A DNA stretch of 64,000 nt. It comes from Verrucomicrobiaceae bacterium. GTDB taxonomy: Bacteria > Pseudomonadota > Gammaproteobacteria > Pseudomonadales > CAMLJR01. The translations under genes and the position numbers were made by a program. Below the pieces are notes generated by a model. It was not told the origin of the DNA, ran no database searches, and saw only the letters and a program-made list of their open reading frames with translations. The stretch covers positions 123,050-187,049 of the forward strand of contig JAQGNY010000019.1 in the NCBI GenBank assembly GCA_028293825.1. Direction: 5' to 3'. Below, one piece after another: positions 38,409 through 45,954 of this stretch (position 1 is the first letter of the stretch; every line of letters begins with the position of its first letter).

Positions 38409-39332
38409 ATGAAAGCCGCTGTTCTGCATCAACAAAATGGTACGCCCCAAGTCGAGCAATTTCGCGATCCGCAAGCGGTTGCCGGTGCGCTGGAAATTCA
38501 AGTCAGCGCGGGCTCGATTGGTCCAACCGATTTAATGCGCGCTGCTGGGTTTTTCGGGCCGGTAAATGGTCCGTTGGTTATTGGCGGGGAAGGCGCGGGC
38601 CGTTTAGCCGATGGTTCACGGGTTTATTTCGGACACGCGATTGCGCCGTTTGGTGCATTCAGCGAACGCACGATTGTAGCGGCGGAAGAAGTCTGGCCGA
38701 TTCCCGACGGCATCGATGATGCACAGGCGATTGCACTCGGCATTTCCGGTACTGGCGCTTTAATTCCGCTGGAAGAAGCGCGCATTCAAAAAGGCGAAAC
38801 GGTGTTAGTGCTCGGCGCCACCGGTCCGCTCGGACAAATTGCATTGCAGTTGGCGCGCGCAATGGGGGCGGGTCGTGTTATCGCGGCGGCGCGCAATATC
38901 ACTGCACTCGATCGTCTGTTGCAGCGCGATATTGCCGATGAAGTGGTGCAGCTTGGACATGGCGATGACTTGGCCGCGCTGAAAGAAGCGGCGGGCACGG
39001 GCTATAACGTCGTGCTCGATGTGATTTACGGCCCGCCTGCAGAAGCGGCAATGAAAGCCACTGCGCCCGGCGCGCGCATGATGAGTATCGGCGTGCAAGC
39101 GGGACAGACCGTTACATTGTCGTTGCGCGATTTAGTATTTCGCTCGCACGTTGGTGTCGGTACTGGACAGCGTCCCGCATCAGAGCGCCGCGCAGCCTAT
39201 GAACGTTTACTTGGTTATGCGCGCGCGGGTGAGGTGTCTGTAGATATTACAGAATTTAATCTCGATCAGGCGGCCCAGGCATGGGCGGCACAGGCGGCAA
39301 GTCCGCACGGAAAAATAATTGTTAATGTTTAA
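38409..39332 (+). CDS. Quinone oxidoreductase-like MDR protein
   Basis: 307 residues of the zinc-free medium-chain dehydrogenase type. The NADPH loop is VLVLGATGPLGQIALQLA. There are no structural-zinc cysteines, and the GHE motif of zinc enzymes is replaced by GGEGAG. It probably reduces quinones or enones; substrate unknown. GAGAGG precedes the ATG by seven bases, itself preceded by an A-rich stretch (AATAACTTAATAAT) that could be an Hfq/Crc contact. Confidence 0.85.
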   Translation: MKAAVLHQQNGTPQVEQFRDPQAVAGALEIQVSAGSIGPTDLMRAAGFFGPVNGPLVIGGEGAGRLADGSRVYFGHAIAPFGAFSERTIVAAEEVWPIPDGIDDAQAIALGISGTGALIPLEEARIQKGETVLVLGATGPLGQIALQLARAMGAGRVIAAARNITALDRLLQRDIADEVVQLGHGDDLAALKEAAGTGYNVVLDVIYGPPAEAAMKATAPGARMMSIGVQAGQTVTLSLRDLVFRSHVGVGTGQRPASERRAAYERLLGYARAGEVSVDITEFNLDQAAQAWAAQAASPHGKIIVNV

Positions 39333-39583
39333 ATAATTAAATTAAAAATTGAAATATTTTTAACTGTAAGCGTTTTGTAAGGTTTCTAATTGTTGGATGA
39401 CGTTATCGAGAGTGATAGCGTCGTCACAACTCCAGTGTGTGCAAAAGAACAAGGTAGATAACCAAGCAGTATCAAGGTAATCTGCCCATCAATAAAAAAA
39501 TCCCCTCTCAATACTTCGCCTCGAATCATTTTTATCGGCCACTTGCAGCTTCCCCAGATAATCACTGATTTAAAGGTGTAGTT

Positions 39584-40738
39584 ATGAATTCCGCGATTAA
39601 GCACGATATCGCCTTTCTTGATTTTTTGAGAGGCTGGTCGGCTATCTTTGTATTTTTTCATCATGCATCAATTCTCGGCGGTGGGCCTTTTATTCTGGCT
39701 GGACCGTTAGGTCAGGAAGCGGTTAATGCATTTATGTTGGCGTCGGGATTTCTGATTTATTTTCAGTGCTCAACCAGCAAGGCCTACGATGGTTTACGTT
39801 CGAGCGTTGGCATAAAGAATTTTTTTATCCGGCGATTTTTTCGAATAGCGCCAGCGTACTACCTCGCGTTAATTGTCGCGTTGGTGTTATCGCATTATTT
39901 GGGCGAATGCAGACTTATCATTCAGCAAACCTCGGTACATGCCTTGTCGCATCAGTCGACCGAGATGATTCGATATTACATTCCCAATTATTTTGAAAAT
40001 TTCTTACTGCATATAACGTTTATCTTTGGTTTGTTGCCCTCATTTGCATTCTCCACGCCGTTGCCGGATTGGAGTTTGGGGCTGGAGATGCAGTTTTATG
40101 TTTTCTTTCCCGTGTTGTTTTTCTTTTTGAAAAAGAATTTTTTGAATTTCCTGACACTGACAATGCTTGCTATGTTGGCTCTGGGTATTGCATCGACTCG
40201 ACTTGGCCTCAATTATCCGATGCCAAGCTTTCTGCCGCTGAAGTTTCATAATTTCGCAGCAGGGATTGCGCTGGCTTATCTGCTAATCAATAAAGAGGCG
40301 AAGGTAAGATATTTGATAGCCGCAGTTGCCGTTGTCTTTTTACTGCTTGGCAACAGAAGTATCTACATGCCGGCATTGTTTTTGTTTAGTTGGTGGTTTC
40401 TTTGCGTTGATCACGCTTCCACACATAGACTTAAAGAAGCGTTAAATACCGTCTTTAAACATCGCTCCTCAAAATTTTTGGCCGATATTTCATATTCGGT
40501 CTATATCTTCCACCTGATTTTAGTGCTGCCATTTTTTGCGTTTGTATTGAATGGGCACCCGCTGAGCCTGCTTCGCTGGACTGGGTTTTCGCTGATATTG
40601 TTGATGATCGTGAGCGCAGTGGGCTTCGTTATCTATAAGTACGTGGAATTGCCCGGCATTAAATTAGGGAAGTCGTTGTTGGTATCTGCAAAGCCAACCA
40701 CGGTTGTTAAAGAGCGAACCGTTCGCGCTGCTGATTGA
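39584..40738 (+). CDS. Acyltransferase 3 family membrane protein
   Basis: 384 residues with about ten hydrophobic segments. The N-terminal motif FLDFLRGWSAIFVFFHHAS carries the R-x10-H pattern of OafA-type O-acyltransferases, followed by FFIRRFFRIAPAYYLAL. These enzymes acylate sugars of surface polysaccharides or small molecules. The gene is visibly richer in A+T than both neighbours, suggesting recent gain. The 251-base upstream gap holds only a weak GACG-TATC/GATA-CGTC dyad at 39399-39422. Confidence 0.85.
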   Translation: MNSAIKHDIAFLDFLRGWSAIFVFFHHASILGGGPFILAGPLGQEAVNAFMLASGFLIYFQCSTSKAYDGLRSSVGIKNFFIRRFFRIAPAYYLALIVALVLSHYLGECRLIIQQTSVHALSHQSTEMIRYYIPNYFENFLLHITFIFGLLPSFAFSTPLPDWSLGLEMQFYVFFPVLFFFLKKNFLNFLTLTMLAMLALGIASTRLGLNYPMPSFLPLKFHNFAAGIALAYLLINKEAKVRYLIAAVAVVFLLLGNRSIYMPALFLFSWWFLCVDHASTHRLKEALNTVFKHRSSKFLADISYSVYIFHLILVLPFFAFVLNGHPLSLLRWTGFSLILLMIVSAVGFVIYKYVELPGIKLGKSLLVSAKPTTVVKERTVRAAD

Positions 40739-40916
40739 GCAGGGCTCCGGTTAAGCTGCAAACGAAATATGAAATCGGCGCACAAGCTGTATAAAAACCA
40801 TAATTAGCTGCTTTCAACTTCGTGATAAAAATGTGATAACCCGGCGATTGCGCTGTGAACACTTGCCTTTAAAGTAGCCCCATCAGCATCGAATAAAACA
40901 AACGGGGCGGGTAGTG

Positions 40917-41363
40917 ATGGCAATTCAAAAAGTACTAAATAGCGCGGTTTGCACTCTCGAAAAGATCCCATATAGCGTGATTGCATTGTTGGCGCGGGTG
41001 GCTGTGGCCGATGTGTTCTGGCGTTCCGGTCAGACTAAAGTGGATGGCTGGACTATCACCGATAGCACCTTCGATTTATTTCGCGAAGAATATCGTGTGC
41101 CCTTATTGCCGCCAGAATTGGCCGCGTATCTCGCGACTATTCAAGAGCATTTGTTTTCCGTATTAATCCTCGTAGGTTTGGCTTCTCGTCTCAGCGCATT
41201 GGGCTTGCTGGGCATGACGCTGGTCATTCAGCTATTCGTTTATCCGGCGAATTATCCCGATCATTTATTGTGGGCTGCGGCTTTATTACTGATTGTCGCG
41301 CGCGGCCCCGGTGCATTTTCTCTGGACCATTTACTTTGGCGAAAAATAAAGAAGGTTGCGTAG
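40917..41363 (+). CDS. DoxX family membrane protein
   Basis: 148 residues with four hydrophobic segments. The DoxX fold is recognised by LLARVAVADVFWRSGQTKVDGW, AAYLATIQEHLFSVLILVGLASRLSALGLLGMTLVIQLFVYP and HLLWAAALLLIVARGPGAFSLDHLL. DoxX-like genes often accompany bufferin operons, and this one lies 198 bases before bufA2. ATG at 40917 follows GGGGCGGG. Confidence 0.85.
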   Translation: MAIQKVLNSAVCTLEKIPYSVIALLARVAVADVFWRSGQTKVDGWTITDSTFDLFREEYRVPLLPPELAAYLATIQEHLFSVLILVGLASRLSALGLLGMTLVIQLFVYPANYPDHLLWAAALLLIVARGPGAFSLDHLLWRKIKKVA

Positions 41364-41460
41364 AGTTAGCGCATAGTTTTTGGCACAGGGAGTTGCCTGA
41401 GATTGTCGCGATTCATTATTTAGTGCGCGGTGATCGGTATGAATTGACGCTGGTTTAAGG

Positions 41461-41480
41461 AGCAAACGGCGCCATTTGCT
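41461..41480. promoter_or_regulatory. 20-base near-perfect palindrome upstream of bufA2
   Basis: AGCAAACGGCGCCATTTGCT: 18 of 20 bases are symmetric. It lies about 80 bases before bufA2 and has no T run, so an operator is more likely than a terminator. Confidence 0.45.
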
Positions 41481-41561
41481 TTAAGTAGATGATAGTTTTG
41501 TAGTTGGTTAACCATTGTTTAAATTACTTTTATTACTTTTATTTACCCCAGGAGAACTACC

Positions 41562-41813
41562 ATGCAAAAATCTAAATCCGTTATGCTCGCCGCTGCCACT
41601 GCTGCTTTATTCGCTGGCGGCTTAACCGTCACTTCAGTTGTTCATGCGGAAGAAGCAGTCGTGCACTGTGCGGGAATTAACTCGTGCAAAGGCACCTCCG
41701 ATTGCAAAACTGCTGAGAATTCCTGCAAAGGACAGAACACTTGTAAGGGTCACGGTTTTAAAGCAGTTACTAAGGCAGAATGCGACAGCAAAGGTGGCAA
41801 AGTTACGCAATAA
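41562..41813 (+). CDS. bufA2: Bufferin precursor, six-Cys type (BufA2-like)
   Basis: An 83-residue exported peptide. The signal peptide ends about residue 29 (SVVHA). The mature part has six Cys at 36, 42, 48, 55, 61 and 74, with repeated CKG units (SCKGTSDC, SCKGQNTCKGHG), unlike the four-Cys precursor at 33067. AGGAG precedes the ATG by seven bases. A strong hairpin with a T run follows the stop, which should make the precursor mRNA more abundant than that of the enzyme genes downstream. Confidence 0.85.
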   Translation: MQKSKSVMLAAATAALFAGGLTVTSVVHAEEAVVHCAGINSCKGTSDCKTAENSCKGQNTCKGHGFKAVTKAECDSKGGKVTQ

Positions 41814-41868
41814 TCTGCCCTGCAACAGGGGTTATTCGGTAGTTAATGATCGAATAATACGGCCTTAG

Positions 41869-41928
41869 CTTCGGAGCAATCTGCTATCCATTTGATTGGG
41901 AGTGCTGCTCCGAAGCGAAGTTTTTTTT
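41869..41928 (+). terminator. Terminator/attenuator between bufA2 and its enzyme gene
   Basis: A ten-base perfect stem, CTTCGGAGCA (41869-41878) with TGCTCCGAAG (41906-41915), then CGAAG and eight T. Confidence 0.85.
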
Positions 41929-42013
41929 ATACGTTTGCGCAGCAATTAAAATCTTGCGCGACAACTTTCGCGATAACTCGCGCGACAACTGAAATCACCG
42001 CACAGGAATGGTT

Positions 42014-42955
42014 ATGACAATGCGCGAATCGCTAGGCTATGGGCTCGGGCTGCGCCGTCAGCATTACGAAACTATTCTTGAAGAAAAGCCTGCGCTCGAT
42101 TGGTTTGAAATTCTCACCGAAAATTATCTGGTCGATGGCGGCAAGCCGCTGCATTATCTCGACCGCGTGCGCGAGCTGTATCCGGTCGTCATGCATGGCG
42201 TGGCGTTATCGATTGGCAGCAGCGATGCGTTAAATTTTGATTATTTGCAGCGCGTAAAAACATTGGCGCAACGTATCGAGCCCGAATGGATTTCCGATCA
42301 TTTGTGTTGGACCGGCGTCGATCAACTCAATATGCACGATCTACTGCCATTGCCTTATACGGAAGAAGCGCTCGCGCACATTGTGGAGCGGGTTAAGCGT
42401 GTGCAAGATTTTCTCGGGCGCCAATTATTGCTGGAAAACGTATCGAGTTATATCACGTACTCTGCTTCGGCCATGCCCGAGTGGGAGTTTGTGCGCGAAG
42501 TGGCGGAGCAGGCCGATTGCCTGTTGTTGCTCGACGTAAATAATGTGTATGTGAGCGCGTTTAATCATGAATTCGATCCGCTCGAGTATTTGCGCAATAT
42601 ACCGGTACAGCGTGTGCGCCAAATTCATTTGGCCGGACATCTCAATCGCGGCGATTATTTAATCGATACCCACGATCATCCGGTTGTGGCGCCGGTGTGG
42701 GAGCTTTACGCCGAAGCGCTGCGCTTATTCGGTCCGGTCGCGACGATGATCGAACGCGACGACAATATTCCGCCATTGGCTGAATTGTTGGTTGAGCTGC
42801 AGCAGGCGCGTGCAATTGGCGCTAACGTTTTGCAGCACGCCAATGATTCGTTACTGAATAAAAACTCGGTCCACACAAATAGTTCGGCACCAAATAATTC
42901 ACAGTCACTGAATGCTGCGCCGCTACAGAAAAATACGGCAGGTTTGCGCGCATGA
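42014..42955 (+). CDS. bufB: MNIO family peptide-modifying enzyme, DUF692 (second copy)
   Basis: 313 residues, paralogous in family but clearly diverged from the copy at 33357. Ligand regions: [60 protein letters not shown] and IERDDNIPP. The ATG at 42014 has AGGA six bases upstream; the ATG two codons earlier abuts that site. The C-terminal 35 residues are Asn/Ser-rich and look disordered. It overlaps the partner gene by four bases. Confidence 0.9.
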   Translation: MTMRESLGYGLGLRRQHYETILEEKPALDWFEILTENYLVDGGKPLHYLDRVRELYPVVMHGVALSIGSSDALNFDYLQRVKTLAQRIEPEWISDHLCWTGVDQLNMHDLLPLPYTEEALAHIVERVKRVQDFLGRQLLLENVSSYITYSASAMPEWEFVREVAEQADCLLLLDVNNVYVSAFNHEFDPLEYLRNIPVQRVRQIHLAGHLNRGDYLIDTHDHPVVAPVWELYAEALRLFGPVATMIERDDNIPPLAELLVELQQARAIGANVLQHANDSLLNKNSVHTNSSAPNNSQSLNAAPLQKNTAGLRA

Positions 42956-43728
42956 CCGCTACGCTGAAACAGATACAACAAACATTGCAGAATTATTTGC
43001 TCGATCCGCAAAGTCTACCAAGCGACTTGGTGGTTGAAACCGAAAAAGTAACGAAGGTTACCCGACTCGGTATTTATGGCAATGCCTATCGCGTGCGAAT
43101 AGTTGAAGCGCTTGCGGCCGATTATCAGTCGTTGAAAATTTATCTCGGCGATGATGCGTTCGCTGAATTGATTATTGCGTACATCGAGGTGCATCCATCG
43201 CATTATTTTTCGATGCGCTGGGTGGGTAGCGATCTTTGCGAATTTATTCGAACCACGCCGCCATATTGCGAACATTTGGATTTGTATGAATTGGCGCACT
43301 TCGAGTGGACGCTGTGTCATGCCTTCGATGCAGTGCAAAAGAAGTTATTGTCAGCCAACTATTTTGCGGCGCTGTTGCCGGAGCAGTGGACGGATTTGCT
43401 GTTGGAATTTGCACCGTCGTTACAGATCATTGCGTTGAGTACGAATACGCCGCAGTTGTGGCGCGCGCTAAACGCCGATGAAAACCCGCCGGCGGTAGTT
43501 GCGCAGGATATCGCTCAGCCATGGCTTGTTTGGCGTCAGCAATTGAAATTAATGTTTCGGCCGGCTACGCCTTTGGAAGTGACAGCGCTCGCACACTTTC
43601 AACAGGGTTATTCGTTCAGTGCGGTGTGCGAATTGTTGTCTAATTATTTGCCGGAGCAGCAAGTGCCCGCGCAGGCGGTTGGGCTATTACAGCAATGGCT
43701 ACAAGATGAGTTAATCGTTGCAGCATGA
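42952..43728 (+). CDS. bufC: DUF2063 partner protein (second copy)
   Basis: 258 residues with an N-terminal DUF2063 domain ([47 protein letters not shown]) and a longer C-terminal part than the first copy, containing the winged-helix-like stretch [20 protein letters not shown]. It is expected to present the six-Cys precursor to its MNIO partner. ATGA overlaps join it to the genes on both sides. Confidence 0.87.
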   Translation: MTATLKQIQQTLQNYLLDPQSLPSDLVVETEKVTKVTRLGIYGNAYRVRIVEALAADYQSLKIYLGDDAFAELIIAYIEVHPSHYFSMRWVGSDLCEFIRTTPPYCEHLDLYELAHFEWTLCHAFDAVQKKLLSANYFAALLPEQWTDLLLEFAPSLQIIALSTNTPQLWRALNADENPPAVVAQDIAQPWLVWRQQLKLMFRPATPLEVTALAHFQQGYSFSAVCELLSNYLPEQQVPAQAVGLLQQWLQDELIVAA

Positions 43729-44432
43729 CTTTCCCGCAGAATTTTTCGCTCGATGCCATTGGTGTTGTCCATTCTCCATTTAAGGAAAAGTTTGGTATTC
43801 CGCGTCAACCTGGCTTGGCGCAGACGCCGGCAGTTATTGAATTATTGCCGCCCTATGCGGTGGCCGACGCGGTGAAAGGACTCGATACGTTTTCGCATAT
43901 TTGGATTACGTTTATTTTTCACGGTATATCGACACAGGAATGGAAACCGTTGGTGCGTCCACCGCGCTTGGGCGGCAATGAAAAAATTGGTGTATTCGCG
44001 ACGCGCTCGACGCATCGTCCTAATCCCATCGGGTTGTCGGTGGTGCGATTGGAGAAAATTGAAATTGCGCAGGGCGTGAAATTATATATTCGCGGAGCGG
44101 ATTTACTCGACGGCACGCCCGTACTCGATATCAAACCGTATTTACCGTATGCCGATGTTATTGCAGATGCGCGCGCCGGATTTGCACAAAAGCTGCCTGA
44201 GCGTTTGCGCGTGCGCTGGCATTCCTCTGCGCGCGATGTAGCGCAGGATATTTCTACTGACTCCTGCGCGATGATAGAAGACGTACTGGCATTCGATCCG
44301 CGCCCGGCGTATCAAGATGAGCCGCTGCGCATCTACGGAATGCATATCGATAAATACAATGTGCGATTTCGTATCGATGAACACGGTGTCGAAATTGTCG
44401 GCATCGAAGCAGTAATTAGCGAGATTCGTTAG
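43725..44432 (+). CDS. trmO: tRNA (t6A37) N6-methyltransferase TrmO
   Basis: 235 residues. The TsaA/TrmO beta-barrel signature is complete: IGVVHSPFKEKFGIPRQPGLA, THRPNPIGLSVVRL and DLLDGTPVLDIKPYLPYAD. It methylates N6-threonylcarbamoyl-adenosine in tRNA-Thr using SAM. The four-base overlap with the DUF2063 gene puts a tRNA-modification gene in the buf operon; whether this is functional or only positional is unknown. Confidence 0.93.
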   Translation: MTFPQNFSLDAIGVVHSPFKEKFGIPRQPGLAQTPAVIELLPPYAVADAVKGLDTFSHIWITFIFHGISTQEWKPLVRPPRLGGNEKIGVFATRSTHRPNPIGLSVVRLEKIEIAQGVKLYIRGADLLDGTPVLDIKPYLPYADVIADARAGFAQKLPERLRVRWHSSARDVAQDISTDSCAMIEDVLAFDPRPAYQDEPLRIYGMHIDKYNVRFRIDEHGVEIVGIEAVISEIR

Positions 44433-44438
44433 GCAATG

Positions 44439-45182
44439 CTAGTGAATAGGGGTGCGCTGCTGTTTGTGCTGGGCATAAATAATCAGAGCGACTAACGCGG
44501 CGGCTAAAATTGTAGAGGAGCCAATCGTGCCGAAGTTAAGTCCGCCTTTATCGTGAGATTTTGTCAGCACATCACCTAAGGTTGCGCCGAAGGGTCGAGT
44601 CAACACGAAAGCTGTCCAGAATAAAAACACAGTGGAAATTTTCGTCCACCACTTCGCCAAAATAATTACTGTCAGTAATGAGCCAATTAGCAGCGCACCG
44701 CCGGCGAAACCTAAACCGGAATTGTCCGCTAGAAAATCGCCTAACGCTGTGCCGAGCGTATTTGAAAATAAAATAGCGGTCCAATAAAAAAGTTCGCCTT
44801 TTGTACTTTTAATATTATCGACCGCTAGCGAGCGTTCGCTAAAACGCCAACACGAAAAAATAACGGCGAGAATAACGATCAGAATTAACGAACCCTTTGC
44901 ATAACCCAAACCCAATGTTCGATCCATGAAATCCGACATAGTCGTACCCGCGGTGCTGGTCGATAAAATGACCAGCCAGTAAAGAAGCGGGCGATAGCTT
45001 TTCGATAATAATTGCAAGATGACAGTTACAAAAAACAATCCGACCAGTATGAACGAGCTAGTGGCGTAGCCGAGATTGAATGTCATCGACATCAAATCTC
45101 CTGCGGTTTCGCCTAGCGTAGTGGCGAATATTTTCATCGCCCAAAACAGCAGCGTGATTTCGGGTAGTTTCTTAAAAGACAT
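44439..45182 (-). CDS. COG4705-like multi-pass membrane protein
   Basis: A 247-residue protein of internal repeats, each with a membrane helix pair around ETAGD or similar (TLGETAGDLMSMTFNLGYA, TAGTTMSDFMDRTLGLGYA, TLGTALGDFLADNSGLGFA, PFGATLGDVLTKSHDKGG). Four such units make an eight-helix protein. Function is unknown. The frame is open to 45314, but the conserved part starts at MSFKKLPEITLLFW, so 45182 is preferred; the longer version would overlap the next gene. Confidence 0.65.
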   Translation of the reverse strand: MSFKKLPEITLLFWAMKIFATTLGETAGDLMSMTFNLGYATSSFILVGLFFVTVILQLLSKSYRPLLYWLVILSTSTAGTTMSDFMDRTLGLGYAKGSLILIVILAVIFSCWRFSERSLAVDNIKSTKGELFYWTAILFSNTLGTALGDFLADNSGLGFAGGALLIGSLLTVIILAKWWTKISTVFLFWTAFVLTRPFGATLGDVLTKSHDKGGLNFGTIGSSTILAAALVALIIYAQHKQQRTPIH

Positions 45183-45282
45183 TCGGCTATTTAAAATCGC
45201 TTGATCTGGCCTTTCATCATCGGTCAGCAAGCTTACGGGGCGCTTACGGGTTTTTTTTAGTGGCCCGATCAAAGGAAGGCAT

Positions 45283-45654
45283 TTAATTTTTATCCTTAAA
45301 TCGTTTTTCGGCATCGACCAAATGGCTCACTAAAATATGCGACACGATGTTGATGCCAATGCCGCCAAACATGGCCGGCAATAGATACAGCGCCAGCGAT
45401 ACTTCGGAAACAAAAATGGCGTCGTCGGCCAGAGATGAAGTGCGCTTTGCCAGTGCCGCCAAGCTTTGCAATAAATACACATCAATCCCCGCAATGGCAA
45501 CCAGCGTGAAGCCAAATAGCAAAACGGTAACGCGCGATATTGCCCGCTTAATTAGCAGGGTGCCGTACATGCAAAACGGCAGCACGATCGAAAATACAAT
45601 TAATAGCCAGAAGCGGATTTCGGTGAAAACGGTTGTGCTTAAAACTTGGTTCAC
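45283..45654 (-). CDS. Small membrane protein, unknown
   Basis: 123 residues with a GTG start at 45654 and three hydrophobic segments (about 13-33, 40-62 and 88-107). I do not recognise a family. It lies upstream of the COG4705-like gene on the same strand and the two may be cotranscribed. GGGAT precedes the start at a plausible distance. Confidence 0.5.
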   Translation of the reverse strand: MNQVLSTTVFTEIRFWLLIVFSIVLPFCMYGTLLIKRAISRVTVLLFGFTLVAIAGIDVYLLQSLAALAKRTSSLADDAIFVSEVSLALYLLPAMFGGIGINIVSHILVSHLVDAEKRFKDKN

Positions 45655-45715
45655 GTGTTGTCATCCCGATTGATAGCTACTCGTTGAGAGCTAGATTTGC
45701 AAAAACGACTTCACC

Positions 45716-45820
45716 TTACTCATTGTTTCCGAGATTGGTCGCGGCGGTTTGAATATTGTAGAGCTGCAGCATTTGGCTGATGTACTCGATGAAGTCATTG
45801 TCGGTTGATTCGATCAGCAT
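45716..45820 (-). CDS. 34-residue ORF with strong ribosome site, downstream of dnaE2
   Basis: Reads MLIESTDNDFIEYISQMLQL at the start and ends LGNNE, 34 residues in all. AGGAGAGAAGG lies directly before the ATG, one of the best ribosome sites in the window. It starts 135 bases after the dnaE2 stop on the same strand and may be transcribed with the mutasome. The acidic, amphipathic N-terminal half could form a helix. No family recognised. Confidence 0.55.
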   Translation of the reverse strand: MLIESTDNDFIEYISQMLQLYNIQTAATNLGNNE

Positions 45821-45954
45821 CCTTCTCTCCTGAGTGGTTCGACTATTTCGAGTCTCAATTTTAGCGAAATGTCGCGGTGGGAAATTATTCGTTTCTGCTG
45901 CTGAAAGATAAATTAATTTTCGGGTGAAATTAACAGCGTCGCGATTTTGAATGA

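Noticed and set aside
41381..41396. Sigma-54-like TGGCAC...GTTGC upstream of bufA2
   Set aside because: The GG and GC pairs are separated by 11 bases, and sigma-54 needs 10; no activator site was found.
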